Assembly (NCBI RefSeq): GCF_030518235.1
Contig: NZ_JAULSA010000006.1
Location: 248,001 to 312,000 of the forward strand
Direction of reading: 5' to 3'
DNA length: 64,000 nucleotides
Source of the DNA: Saccharibacillus sp. CPCC 101409
Lineage (GTDB): Bacteria; Bacillota; Bacilli; Paenibacillales; Paenibacillaceae
Made by a program: the position numbers and the translations under genes. Shown in pieces: positions 52,284 through 62,671 of the stretch. The notes beneath the pieces are model-generated. The model did no database searches. It was not told where the DNA came from and was given only the letters and a program-made list of their open reading frames with translations. The number at the start of each line of letters is the position of its first letter. Position 1 is the first letter of the stretch.

Positions 52284-53078
52284 ATGGAAACAGAAGCGTT
52301 AAAAAACGTAGAGCTACTCGCACTCAAAAAGCACAAAATCTACAAACAAAGCATCATCCGCTATGTCCTGCGTTCCATCCTGGCCAGTATGTTTATCGGC
52401 TTCGGCGTTATCGTCGCGTTCCGAGCGGGCAGTTTTTTCTACCTCGCCGAGTCCCCGATGACCTACCCGATGGCGGCGATCACATTCGGCGCGGCGATCA
52501 TCCTGATCTCCTACGGCGGCGGCGACTTGTTCACCGGCAACACGTTCTACTACACCTACGCGGCGCTGCGCAAGAAACTGCGCTGGGGCGAAGTGGTCAA
52601 GCTGTGGGTGACGAGCTACGTCGGCAACCTGATCGGAGCGGCTTTTTTCGCGGGATTCATCTTCCTGACGGGACTGTTCGCTTCGCCGGATATCAACGGG
52701 TTTCTGCTGAACGTAGTCCAGCACAAGATGGAAGCGCCGACCATGCAGCTCTTTTTCCGCGCGATCTTGTGTAACTGGCTCGTCTGCATGGCGTTCTTCG
52801 TCCCGATGTTCATGAAGGAAAACGGCGCCAAAATGTTCGCGATGATGCTGTTCGTTTTCTGCTTTTTCATCTCCGGCTACGAGCACAGTATCGCCAATAT
52901 GTGTACGTTCGCGATCGCGCTCGTCGTCAACCACCCGGCGGAAATCTCGATGGCCGGCGTCGTGCACAACCTCATTCCCGTAACGCTCGGCAACCTGGTC
53001 GGCGGCGTGGTGCTGATGGGCTTTATGTACTACGCGGTCAACCTGCCGTTCCTGGAGGAAGAGGACAAGAAGCATTGA
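52284..53078 (+). CDS. Formate/nitrite transporter family channel
   Basis: The 264-residue protein has six helices and the FNT features GGGDLFTGNTFYYTYAAL and GNLIGAAFFAGFIF. It should conduct a small monovalent anion (formate, nitrite or hydrosulphide); which one cannot be told. It stands alone with a good terminator after it. Confidence 0.87.
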   Translation: METEALKNVELLALKKHKIYKQSIIRYVLRSILASMFIGFGVIVAFRAGSFFYLAESPMTYPMAAITFGAAIILISYGGGDLFTGNTFYYTYAALRKKLRWGEVVKLWVTSYVGNLIGAAFFAGFIFLTGLFASPDINGFLLNVVQHKMEAPTMQLFFRAILCNWLVCMAFFVPMFMKENGAKMFAMMLFVFCFFISGYEHSIANMCTFAIALVVNHPAEISMAGVVHNLIPVTLGNLVGGVVLMGFMYYAVNLPFLEEEDKKH

Positions 53079-53130
53079 GCGGAAGATTCAGATGCTTTGG
53101 TAAGATGCTTTGGTAAAAAGAAATGCAGCG

Positions 53131-53166
53131 AAAAAAGCGAGCCGACGATCGTCGGTTCGCTTTTTT
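53131..53166 (+). terminator. Terminator after the FNT gene
   Basis: A long near-perfect palindrome, AAAAAAGCGA-CCGACGA with its complement, ends in six Ts. Confidence 0.85.
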
Positions 53167-53225
53167 GTGCTGCGAGTTTGGAGGGAGGTGACGTTAACGC
53201 CGATTTGAAGCGGACGTAAGAGTAG

Positions 53226-54054
<829 letters not shown>

Positions 54055-54228
54055 TGTCCCACCTTCAAGCGCTTACCCCGCAAGGCTTTTCGACTTCAAA
54101 AGTGCGAACCTCAAAATCAGCGTAAGAGAAACTGGACAAAAAGGCAAACGAAACCGGACAAACCCGCTAACCGTGCGGGGTGCGAACCTCCCGGGGATTT
54201 CATGGGCGCTTGGGGTTCGCACTTTTTT
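54055..54228 (-). promoter_or_regulatory. CRISPR leader 1
   Basis: This roughly 175-bp sequence abuts the last repeat and is conserved at arrays 2 and 3. It has two direct copies of AAACYGGACAAA 22 bp apart and three copies of the word GTGCGAAC or its complement, the last forming a terminator-like hairpin with a T-run on the plus strand. As the leader it should hold the promoter and the integration signals. Confidence 0.85.
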
Positions 54229-54301
54229 ACAAGTCCTATCTAACAATCTTCGATACGATTCTATCCTTGCTCGATACGTACATTTAGACATAAAAATAAA
54301 A

Positions 54302-54330
54302 TTGACATTCCTATACACCAGGCGTAACAT
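54302..54330 (+). promoter_or_regulatory. Promoter of the MFS gene next to array 1
   Basis: TTGACA at 54302-54307 and TAACAT at 54325-54330 are 17 bp apart, about 120 bp before the start codon. Between the leader and the MFS gene (54229-54451) I see nothing else. Confidence 0.7.
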
Positions 54331-54451
54331 TCAACGGGACTGTATTTACATGCAGCTGCAAGCAATTAAAAATGGCGATTTCGCCTCGATCGTAACGGCA
54401 CCTCTATTCCGTACTTCGATCCGAAGCTTCTGCCATGAAAGGAAATCTATT

Positions 54452-55687
54452 TTGAACGATACCCATACCCGATCCTCTGTCCGCGGCAACGCTTCGTTTA
54501 TGCGGCTGTGGACGGCCCGGATCTTCTCGACGACCGCTTTTCAGATGCTGTCGGTCGCGATCGGCTGGCAGATGTACGCGCTGACCGGCAGCGCATTCCA
54601 GCTCGGCTTCGTCGGCCTGGCGCAGTTTCTGCCCATGCTGCTGCTGACGCTGCCCGCCGGACAAACGGCGGACCGCTTCGACCGGCGCACCATCGTCTAT
54701 ATCTGCCAGCTGCTGGAGGCCGTCGTGGTGGTTCTGCTGCTGCTCGGCAGTTTGCGCCATTGGCTCGATCCCGCGCATATTCTCGTGGCTGCGGCTATTC
54801 TCGGCGCATGCCGCACGTTCGAAAGCCCGGCTTCCGCCGCGCTTGTGCCCGATCTGGTGGACAAAGAGCAGCTTCCGTACGCCGCGGCCTGGTCCGCTTC
54901 CGCCGGACAAACGGCACAGATCGTCGGCCCGTCGCTCGGCGGCGTGCTGGTGGCGATCGGCCCGGCGTATGCGTACTCCGTTTCGCTGGGCGCGCTGCTG
55001 CTGTCGGTCGTGCTTGTTTTTGGGGTCAAAGTTGTGCGTTTCGTCAAAAAGAGCGACGCCGTCGGCATGGAATCGTTCCTGAGCGGACTGCGGTTCGTGT
55101 TCAAGCGTAAAATCATCCTCGGCACCATCTCGCTCGACCTGTTTGCGGTACTGCTCGGCGGAGCGACGGCGCTGCTGCCGATCTTCGCCGACGATGTGCT
55201 TCGCACCGGCCCCTGGGGACTTGGCATCCTTCGTTCCGCTCCGGCGGTCGGCGCGCTTGTTGTCTCGGTGATCCTGACCCGCGTCTCGATGCAGAACTCG
55301 ATCGGCAAAATGCTGATCGGTTCGCTGGCCGTATTCGCGCTGGCGACCATCCTGTTCGGCGTTTCGACCAACATCTGGCTGTCGCTGTTTGCGCTGCTGC
55401 TGATCGGCGCCTCGGACGTGGTCAGCGTCGTGATCCGCTCCACGCTGGTGCAGATCAACACCCCGCAGGAGATGCAGGGACGGGTCAACGCGGTCAATTC
55501 GCTGTTTATCGGCACGTCGAACCAGCTCGGCGAGTTTGAATCCGGCACCGTGGCCGGTCTGCTCGGAGCGGTGCCCGCGACGATCATCGGCGGGGCCGGC
55601 ACGCTGGCCGTGGCCGTGATCTGGATGTTCCTGTTCCCGATGCTGCGGGATTTGAAGACGTATGAAGTCGTGGAGGACGGCAGGTAG
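54452..55687 (+). CDS. MFS transporter (EntS-like)
   Basis: The gene probably starts with TTG at 54452 behind AAAGGAAATCT, giving 411 residues; the open frame runs back through the CRISPR array, but that part is not coding. About 12 helices are visible (FMRLWTARIFSTTAFQM, then LPAGQTADRFDRRTIVYI as the loop 2-3 motif). EntS-like carriers export siderophores or drugs. The substrate is unknown. Confidence 0.82.
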   Translation: MNDTHTRSSVRGNASFMRLWTARIFSTTAFQMLSVAIGWQMYALTGSAFQLGFVGLAQFLPMLLLTLPAGQTADRFDRRTIVYICQLLEAVVVVLLLLGSLRHWLDPAHILVAAAILGACRTFESPASAALVPDLVDKEQLPYAAAWSASAGQTAQIVGPSLGGVLVAIGPAYAYSVSLGALLLSVVLVFGVKVVRFVKKSDAVGMESFLSGLRFVFKRKIILGTISLDLFAVLLGGATALLPIFADDVLRTGPWGLGILRSAPAVGALVVSVILTRVSMQNSIGKMLIGSLAVFALATILFGVSTNIWLSLFALLLIGASDVVSVVIRSTLVQINTPQEMQGRVNAVNSLFIGTSNQLGEFESGTVAGLLGAVPATIIGGAGTLAVAVIWMFLFPMLRDLKTYEVVEDGR

Positions 55688-55716
55688 GCGCGAAGCAAAA
55701 GTCGAAACAGCGGCAG

Positions 55717-55746
55717 GCCCGATCCGGGAGGACTCGGGCTTTTTTT
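55717..55746 (+). terminator. Terminator after the MFS gene
   Basis: GCCCGA (55717-55722) and TCGGGC (55734-55739) form the stem, followed by seven Ts. The T-run overlaps the first TTTAAC box. Confidence 0.8.
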
Positions 55747-55804
55747 AACGTTTGTTTAACGTCAGTTTATCTTCTGTTTAACTTGCTCCCGGCTGCCGTT
55801 TAAC
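55744..55804 (+). promoter_or_regulatory. Five in-phase TTTAAC boxes (OmpR/PhoP-type binding site)
   Basis: TTTAAC or TTTATC starts at 55744, 55755, 55766, 55777 and 55799, so spacing is 11, 11, 11 and 22 bp. Direct repeats at one DNA turn are the hallmark of OmpR-family response regulators, and TTAAC resembles the Bacillus PhoP box. No two-component pair is adjacent. The ABC gene starts 54 bp after the last box. Confidence 0.7.
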
Positions 55805-55858
55805 TTTCTCTGCTACCCTAAAGTCAGCCGCTTACGGCAGGAAAGAGGAGGAGCACCC

Positions 55859-58279
55859 GTGTCGAAGTTGAAATTAACGGATATCAAGAAATCGTATCAC
55901 AGCGGCGAAGTCGTGCATGCGCTCAAAGGCGTTTCGCTGGAATTCAGGGAAAGCGAGTTCGTATCGATCCTCGGCCCTTCGGGCTGCGGCAAAACGACGC
56001 TGCTGAACATTATCGGCGGATTGGACCGGTACAACGACGGCGACCTGATCCTGGGCGGCAAATCGACCCGGCATTTCAAAGACCGCGACTGGGACGCTTA
56101 CCGCAACCGCTCGATCGGATTCGTTTTTCAAAATTACAATCTTATTCCGCATCAGACCATTTTGCAAAACGTGGAGATTTCCATGACGCTGTCGGGCATC
56201 TCCGTATCCGAACGCCGCGAGAAAGCCAGGCGCGCGCTGGAATCGGTGGGACTGGGCGACAAGCTGAACAAAAGACCGAATCAGCTGTCGGGCGGACAAA
56301 TGCAGCGCGTGGCGATCGCCCGGGCGATCGTGACCGATCCGGATATCATTCTGGCGGACGAACCCACGGGAGCGCTGGACAGCCAGACAAGCGTTCAGGT
56401 CATGGAGATTCTCAAAAAGATTTCGCAAACGAAACTCGTGATCATGGTGACGCACAACGCCGATCTGGCGGAAGCCTACAGCAGCCGGATTATCCATCTG
56501 CGCGACGGGGAAGTGCTGTCGGACAGCCATCCGCTCCCGCAGGACGCGCTGCTTCCCGATGCTCCGGCAGGCTCTTCGGCAGGCGGGGAGAAGCTGAAAT
56601 TGGGCAAAACTTCGATGTCGCTGCCGACTGCCGCTTCGCTTTCTTTCCGCAACCTGCTGACCAAGAAAGGCCGGACGCTGATTACGGCATTCGCCGGCAG
56701 CATCGGGATTATCGGAGTCGCGCTGGTGCTGGCGCTGTCGAACGGACTATCCAATTATATCGCCAACCTCCAGGCCGAAACGCTGGCCGGATTCCCGCTG
56801 ACCGTATCGGAAACGGCGCAGCAGATCGAAGCGCCTTCCGGCCCGCCGGACGCGCTGACCGGCGGCGACAGCGGCAGCGGCGAGGAAGAATTTCCGGACG
56901 GCGATGTGCTGGTCGCTTACGACAGCGTCGAGAACACCGAGCAGCATACGAACGTGCTGACCCCGGAGTATTTCGATTATGTCGCGAACATCGAAGACGA
57001 ACTTCCGGGCGCGGTGAATGCCGTATCCTACGGAAGCGGCGTGGACATGAACGTGCTCGCCAAAGGCGGCGGCGAAGTGGTCAAGTTCGAGACGTCCGCT
57101 TCCGCGGCGGCTTCGGGAGCCGGCGGCGGAGGGGCCTCGCCCGGGGGATTCGGCGCCGCGCCCTTGTACTGGCAGGAGATTCCGGGCGATGAGTCTTTTA
57201 TTCTGTCCATGTACGATCTGATCGGGGAAGGCAGCCGTTATCCGTCGGCCGCGAACGAAGTGGCGCTTGTCGTCAATTCCCGAAACGAAGTGGACAAAGC
57301 CTTTTTCGACAAAATCGGGATGAGCGGCGAAACCGGCAATTTGAAACTCAGCGACCTGATCGGCCAATCGATCCTGAAAGTCGTGCCCAACGACGAGTAT
57401 TATTCGCGGGGACAGAACGGTTTGTTCGCTCCCGCCAGCGCGGACGATTACGCCAAGCTGTATGCGGATGCTAATGGGACGGCGTTGAAAGTCACGGGCA
57501 TTCTGCGGCTCAAAGAAGACGTATCGTCTTCCAGCGGCCTGCTGTCCGAGGGTCTGGCTTATACGCCAGCGCTGACCAAGCGGGTATCCGACGATGCGGC
57601 CGGTTCCGCGATCGCGCAGGCGCAGCAAGATTCGGCGCACGATGTCGTGTCCAACGCGCCTTTTGCCGACGACGAGCTGAAACAGCTTCGCATGCAGGCG
57701 CTGGGCGCGGATACGACCGCTTCGAGCATCAGTATTTATCCGAAAGACTTTGCCGGCAAAGAGCGGATCAAAGACTATCTGGATGCGTATAACGAAGGCA
57801 AAGCGGCCGAAGACCAGATCCATTATACGGACCTGTCCGAGATGATCGGCTCCGTTATCCAAACCGTGCTGGATACGGTCTCGTACGTGCTGACCGGCTT
57901 CGCCGCCATCTCGCTGGTGGTATCCACCATCATGATCGGCATCATCACCTACGTGTCCGTGCTGGAACGCACCAAAGAAATCGGTATCCTGCGCAGCATC
58001 GGAGCAAGAAAGAAAGATATTTCGAGACTGTTCAACGCGGAAACGCTGATCGTCGGCTTTGTCGCCGGCGCGCTCGGCATCTCGATCGCCTACCTGCTGA
58101 CGCTCGTTGTCAACCGGGTGATCCTGAGCATACTCGATATCAACAACCTTGCGCAGCTGTCGCCGCTGCACGCCGCGATCCTGGTCGCCGGCAGCATGCT
58201 GCTGACACTGATCGCCGGCCTGATCCCGGCCCGGGCGGCTACGAAGAAAGATCCGGTAATCGCTCTGCGGTCGGAGTGA
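55859..58279 (+). CDS. ABC transporter, ATPase fused to FtsX-type permease (MacB-like)
   Basis: The 806-residue protein starts with GTG after AAAGAGGAGGAGCACCC. Residues 1-230 are the ATPase (Walker [11 protein letters not shown]-loop [10 protein letters not shown], signature LSGGQMQR, Walker [13 protein letters not shown]). The rest is a MacB/FtsX permease: one helix near 275, a large extracytoplasmic domain with a Gly/Ala-rich loop near residues 415-440, and three helices at 660-800. Such proteins expel peptides or sense cell-wall stress rather than import. The TTTAAC boxes upstream suggest stress-controlled expression. Confidence 0.87.
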   Translation: MSKLKLTDIKKSYHSGEVVHALKGVSLEFRESEFVSILGPSGCGKTTLLNIIGGLDRYNDGDLILGGKSTRHFKDRDWDAYRNRSIGFVFQNYNLIPHQTILQNVEISMTLSGISVSERREKARRALESVGLGDKLNKRPNQLSGGQMQRVAIARAIVTDPDIILADEPTGALDSQTSVQVMEILKKISQTKLVIMVTHNADLAEAYSSRIIHLRDGEVLSDSHPLPQDALLPDAPAGSSAGGEKLKLGKTSMSLPTAASLSFRNLLTKKGRTLITAFAGSIGIIGVALVLALSNGLSNYIANLQAETLAGFPLTVSETAQQIEAPSGPPDALTGGDSGSGEEEFPDGDVLVAYDSVENTEQHTNVLTPEYFDYVANIEDELPGAVNAVSYGSGVDMNVLAKGGGEVVKFETSASAAASGAGGGGASPGGFGAAPLYWQEIPGDESFILSMYDLIGEGSRYPSAANEVALVVNSRNEVDKAFFDKIGMSGETGNLKLSDLIGQSILKVVPNDEYYSRGQNGLFAPASADDYAKLYADANGTALKVTGILRLKEDVSSSSGLLSEGLAYTPALTKRVSDDAAGSAIAQAQQDSAHDVVSNAPFADDELKQLRMQALGADTTASSISIYPKDFAGKERIKDYLDAYNEGKAAEDQIHYTDLSEMIGSVIQTVLDTVSYVLTGFAAISLVVSTIMIGIITYVSVLERTKEIGILRSIGARKKDISRLFNAETLIVGFVAGALGISIAYLLTLVVNRVILSILDINNLAQLSPLHAAILVAGSMLLTLIAGLIPARAATKKDPVIALRSE

Positions 58280-58306
58280 GGGGAATGAACGGAAAAAGAT
58301 ATATTG

Positions 58307-58345
58307 AACCGAAGCTGGTCTGCGTGCAGACCGGCTTCGGTTTTT
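58307..58345 (+). terminator. Terminator after the MacB-like gene
   Basis: AACCGAAGC-GGTCTGC pairs with GCAGACC-GGCTTCGGTT, followed by Ts. Confidence 0.85.
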
Positions 58346-58466
58346 GCGGCTTGGATATGTTGGGAGGTGTGGCGGGATGGGGAGGGTGGATTCCGAATCG
58401 GGTTTAGTCTAAGGGTCTGGCTTAGAGGAAGGACAGAAGTACTTCTAAATTTTATAGAGTTAAATA

Positions 58467-59100
58467 GGGTCACTCCATGCACTCGCACGGGGTGCGACCT
58501 TTTTGGATGAGGATTGTATTCGGTACGGGAACATGTTTCAATCCACGCACCCGCACGGGGTGCGACAGTACCTGACCGTTCAGATGGACACGATCTCCCG
58601 GTTTCAATCCACGCACCCGCACGGGGTGCGACAGAGGGACACACAAAATGAGGAGGAATACAAAATGTTTCAATCCACGCACCCGCACGGGGTGCGACGT
58701 ATCGCGCTTTCCCCGATTTCGCTTCTTTACGTGTTTCAATCCACGCACCCGCACGGGGTGCGACAAAGCGGCAACTGACGCATCTGCCGCGTGATTTCGT
58801 GTTTCAATCCACGCACCCGCACGGGGTGCGACTCGTTGTAGCTGACCTCAATCACCCCGTGATCAGGTTTCAATCCACGCACCCGCACGGGGTGCGACTC
58901 CTTAAATGTGGCGTCTACACTGAGGAGCTTGGTTTCAATCCACGCACCCGCACGGGGTGCGACAAAGTTATTTATCCAGCTTATGGCGTTGCCACTATTG
59001 TTTCAATCCACGCACCCGCACGGGGTGCGACAGGTCGATGCGGAGCAGCCGGATCATCAGCACGACGAGTTTCAATCCACGCACCCGCACGGGGTGCGAC
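58467..59100 (-). CRISPR. CRISPR array 2 (10 repeats, 9 spacers)
   Basis: Ten repeats of the same family as array 1, 33-37-base spacers. The first repeat (58467-58498) is badly degenerate; it is farthest from the leader. All others read CGCACCCGCACGG. The leader at 59101-59275 is at the high-coordinate end, so the array is read on the minus strand. Confidence 0.97.
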
Positions 59101-59275
59101 TGTTCCCACTTCGGGCCCTTGCTCCGCAAGGCTTTTAACCTTCAAAAGTGCGAACCTCAAAATCAGCCTATTTAAAACTGGACAAAAACACAAGTTAAAC
59201 CAGACAAATCCTTACGGGACGTGGGGTGCGAACCTCCCGGGGATTTCATGGGAGCTTGAGGTTCGCACTTTTTTT
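59101..59275 (-). promoter_or_regulatory. CRISPR leader 2
   Basis: Conserved with leaders 1 and 3. AAAAGTGCGAACCTCAA (59144-59160) is the exact complement of TTGAGGTTCGCACTTTT (59256-59272), and GTGCGAACCTC at 59226-59236 can pair with the same partner, so two alternative hairpins are possible. Seven Ts end it on the plus strand. Confidence 0.85.
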
Positions 59276-59292
59276 ATCCTTAATGCGCAATG

Positions 59293-60222
59293 CTATTCAT
59301 CCGAATCGATGATCCACTCCAGCGCAAGAAAATCGGACAATCCCGCTTTCGCCGTTTCATAAGAGCAGGCTTCAAACAGCAGTGTATTTGTGATTCCAAG
59401 ATAGTCCGACTTAAAGACATCGCTTTCCAAAATACTACGTAAATTATCGGCCAACGGATATCCGTCAGCCGAAGAAACATTCACGTTTTGCCGAAGTTGT
59501 CGTTCCCTGCGTACCTGCTCGAACAGCACCCGAAATTCTTCTTTTTCAAATTGTTGGGTACTCCAAATTCGATGTAAATCGTAAAGGTGTCTGGAATTTC
59601 TGGCGAACTTTTTAGAATCGTAATAATCGCAAAGAGCAAAAAGTTTATCGATAAATGTACGGTCGATCCGCTGAACATTCAATTTGAATGGACTGAGACT
59701 GTACGTTTCGATCAGTTCGTTTTCCTCTTCTTGATGCAAATATTGAAAGATATAAGAAGAAGCCTCAAGGTGATCGACCGGAAAAGCTTTAATAGGGACA
59801 TACGTTTCAATCAACAGTTCCCGCCTGACCGATTCCGAGAAAGACGTCACGGGAGCAAAAGCGACTTCATATAGATTATGATCACTCCTTGAACGTATCG
59901 AGCCGCTATTTAATAGAGTCAATTCCGCTTGCAAGATGGCCTGCTCGATATTTTGCTTGAAGACCCTTTTATCGTTTTGGGAAGGTTTGCGGTTGACCGC
60001 ATAATGGATGTCGATGTCTTCGGAGAAACGTTGAATGACCCCGTAACACTTGGACAGCGAGGTCCCGCCTTTGAAAACGACTTGAGGCATTTGCTGAACA
60101 AGATTTTTGAGCATAAGCGATACGTAATAGTCTTTTTCAACTTGTTCTTCCGGGATGGACCTTTCTTCCGAAGTAACAGCGATGATTTGTTCGAAAATGT
60201 TCCTATCTTTGTGCAATCGCAT
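59293..60222 (-). CDS. abiEii: AbiEii-type nucleotidyltransferase toxin
   Basis: The 309-residue protein starts at ATG 60222, inside the end of the antitoxin gene (20-bp overlap, so translationally coupled). The nucleotidyltransferase signature is VFKGGTSLSKCYGVIQRFSE followed by DIDI. AbiE systems are type IV toxin-antitoxin modules that block phage growth. The gene is low in GC compared with the flanking MacB and regulator genes, which suggests transfer. Confidence 0.82.
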   Translation of the reverse strand: MRLHKDRNIFEQIIAVTSEERSIPEEQVEKDYYVSLMLKNLVQQMPQVVFKGGTSLSKCYGVIQRFSEDIDIHYAVNRKPSQNDKRVFKQNIEQAILQAELTLLNSGSIRSRSDHNLYEVAFAPVTSFSESVRRELLIETYVPIKAFPVDHLEASSYIFQYLHQEEENELIETYSLSPFKLNVQRIDRTFIDKLFALCDYYDSKKFARNSRHLYDLHRIWSTQQFEKEEFRVLFEQVRRERQLRQNVNVSSADGYPLADNLRSILESDVFKSDYLGITNTLLFEACSYETAKAGLSDFLALEWIIDSDE

Positions 60223-60838
60223 CGTACAACCCGCTTTCGTAGATTTTGGCTCTTGTTTTAAAAGGATAGCTTTTGAGAATTTCCCGAAGCTGCTTGGAAG
60301 AAAGACTGCTGTCTTGCAGGTAATCAAGTACTGCGGAAAGGGTTTGCTCGTTGTTTTTTTCGCTGAACCGATCGGCACTCGATAACAGATCGATGACCTG
60401 CAGCAGCTTATAGTTTTCTTCTGTAACAGGAACCCGCGGTTTGCGCAGGATAATAGGGCGTTCTTTGATTTTTTTCAGCCTTTTGATGTTGGTTTCTTTA
60501 TTCGTTACGATCTCCAGCGTCCCGGCGGTCTGAGTCGTAAGATTCAGTTCATTGGCAAAAGACACGCCGGTACGATACCCAATCGTTGCGCTGTTGTAAT
60601 AGAGGTATTTTCGTTTTACGACTTTATTGAAACTCAGCGTCTTCTTTTTAAGGACAGAGTTCGGATTGGGAATAAAATAGATGCCGTTATCGTAACGAAG
60701 AAGCTTGCCCTGCTCGACCAGACGCTTTAGACGTTGGCGCAGAGCTTCGTCTTTGAGAGCCGTATCGTTGCGAAGCTGTTCTGATAAAATGGGCTCGTCG
60801 TATCCGTATTGCGCGATCAGCTCTTGCAGAAAATCCAC
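60203..60838 (-). CDS. abiEi: AbiEi-type antitoxin (DUF6088 family)
   Basis: The gene probably starts at GTG 60838, eight bases after AAAGGAG; a TTG further upstream lies on that site itself. It gives 211 residues: an N-terminal winged helix (TALKDEALRQRLKRLVEQGKL, then YDNGIYFIP) and a C-terminal domain of the DUF6088/AbiEi class. It is expected to repress the operon and neutralise the toxin. Confidence 0.78.
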   Translation of the reverse strand: MDFLQELIAQYGYDEPILSEQLRNDTALKDEALRQRLKRLVEQGKLLRYDNGIYFIPNPNSVLKKKTLSFNKVVKRKYLYYNSATIGYRTGVSFANELNLTTQTAGTLEIVTNKETNIKRLKKIKERPIILRKPRVPVTEENYKLLQVIDLLSSADRFSEKNNEQTLSAVLDYLQDSSLSSKQLREILKSYPFKTRAKIYESGLYDAIAQR

Positions 60839-60979
60839 AGTAACTTCTCCTTTCAAAAAATAACTTTTTAATAATTATAATATATAAAAACGTGACAATA
60901 AAGCGAAAGAAGAAACTCCTTGTGCGTTTTTTACAGGAGTTTGGGTGGAGTGCTTTGCGATTGCGTAAATGTAAGGCAA

Positions 60980-61011
60980 CCGCCTGGAATGATTCGAATC
61001 ATTTCAGGCGG
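60980..61011. promoter_or_regulatory. 32-bp palindrome upstream of the abiE operon
   Basis: CCGCCTG-AATGATT and AATCATT-CAGGCGG form an almost perfect palindrome with one mismatched pair, about 140 bp before the antitoxin start. AbiEi proteins are known to bind inverted repeats in their promoters, so it may be the operator, though the distance is long. The rest of 60839-61146 is AT-rich and shows no gene. Confidence 0.4.
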
Positions 61012-61146
61012 AGACAGGTTTTGATTGGTATATAGATGTGAAGTGTGAAAAGGCTGATGAACTTCATGGCAGAGTCGCTTTAGGTTAAATTTACATTCGC
61101 TTGCGGCGCGATTGGCTGCGACGTTGGAGATTGTTTTGTGGGCGTA

Positions 61147-62371
61147 GTTTAAATCCACGCACCCGCCGGGGTGCGACAGCGACGTAAAACGCGAGTGGGA
61201 TCGCAACGGCGTTTCAATCCACGCACCCACACGGGGTGCGACGGAGGAAATTAATTAATGAGATATGGTTCACGCGTTTCAATCCACGCACCCGCACGGG
61301 GTGCGACTTAACAACAGAGCAAGCCAAATACTACCTGAGAGTTTCAATCCACACACCCGCACGGGGTGCGACGTGAGCGTATTAACGTCGGTAAAAGCTA
61401 CGTTAAAGTTTCAATCCACACACCCGCACGGGGTGCGACACCCCGAGCCAGCGAGTCGCTTCCTTGATCTGCTGTTTCAATCCACACACCCGCACGGGGT
61501 GCGACGCCGACAAGCGCGGCCAGAAGCTGCTGGATGAGCTGTTTCAATCCACACACCCGCACGGGGTGCGACCGGCAAACCTTATGCTTTTATTCAGCTT
61601 CACGATCCGTTTCAATCCACACACCCGCACGGGGTGCGACTTGTCAGGACCGGTTTAAAGCTATTCATTCAGGCGTTTCAATCCACACACCCGCACGGGG
61701 TGCGACAAGGACACGTTTATAAACCGAACTGTAAATGTCCGTTTCAATCCACACACCCGCACGGGGTGCGACTACTTTTGCTCTCAATGGTTATTCTCAA
61801 TTGGGAGTTTCAATCCACACACCCGCACGGGGTGCGACTCGTTCCCGGCCGCTATTGCCGCTGCCGGGCTCAAGTTTCAATCCACACACCCGCACGGGGT
61901 GCGACGCGGGTGTACGACAATGCGCGGGTTCAACAAAGACGGGTTTCAATCCACACACCCGCACGGGGTGCGACACGTAGGCTTCGGAACAGCCGACTTA
62001 TACTTTTGTTTCAATCCACACACCCGCACGGGGTGCGACAACACGACATCTCGACCTACCACACGACAGGCGAGTTTCAATCCACACACCCGCACGGGGT
62101 GCGACCCAAACCCGCGCCCCGCAAAGGGTTGAAGGTTTGGTTTCAATCCACACACCCGCACGGGGTGCGACCACTCGTATTGCTGATGGCGGCGCTTATC
62201 ACTGGTTTCAATCCACACACCCGCACGGGGTGCGACATCGCCGCAGAAACAGGCGTTTCGTTCGACTTCATGTTTCAATCCACACACCCGCACGGGGTGC
62301 GACCAAGGCGAAGGTGCGCAAGCTGCTGCAGGAAGGATTGTTTCAATCCACACACCCGCACGGGGTGCGAC
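61147..62371 (-). CRISPR. CRISPR array 3 (19 repeats, 18 spacers)
   Basis: Nineteen repeats of the same family with 33-37-base spacers. The first three are CGCACCC type (with small defects in 1 and 2); repeats 4-19, up to the leader, all read CACACCC. The degraded repeats are at the low-coordinate end, so the leader is at 62372-62546 and transcription is on the minus strand. Confidence 0.97.
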
Positions 62372-62546
62372 TGTTCCCACTTTCGGCCCTTACCGGGCAA
62401 GGCCTTTAACCTTCAAAAGTGCGAACCTCAAAATCAGCCTACTTAAAACTGGACAAAAACGCAAGTTAAACTGGACAAATCCTTATGTGGCGCGGGATGC
62501 GAACCTACCAGGGATTTGATGGGAGCTTCAGGTTCGCACTTTTTTT
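62372..62546 (-). promoter_or_regulatory. CRISPR leader 3
   Basis: Conserved with leaders 1 and 2. AACTGGACAAA occurs at 62447-62457 and 62469-62479, exactly 22 bp apart. A terminator-like hairpin with seven Ts ends it on the plus strand, next to the following operon. Confidence 0.85.
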
Positions 62547-62671
62547 GAGTTTTTGCTTTAGTCACATGACGCCAAAGACAATGTGTAATACAATGGTAAA
62601 TAGATATCTTTATCTCTTTTATTACATCGAAAAGAAAATAAATAAAGATGAAGTAGTTAGGAGGAGCAGGC

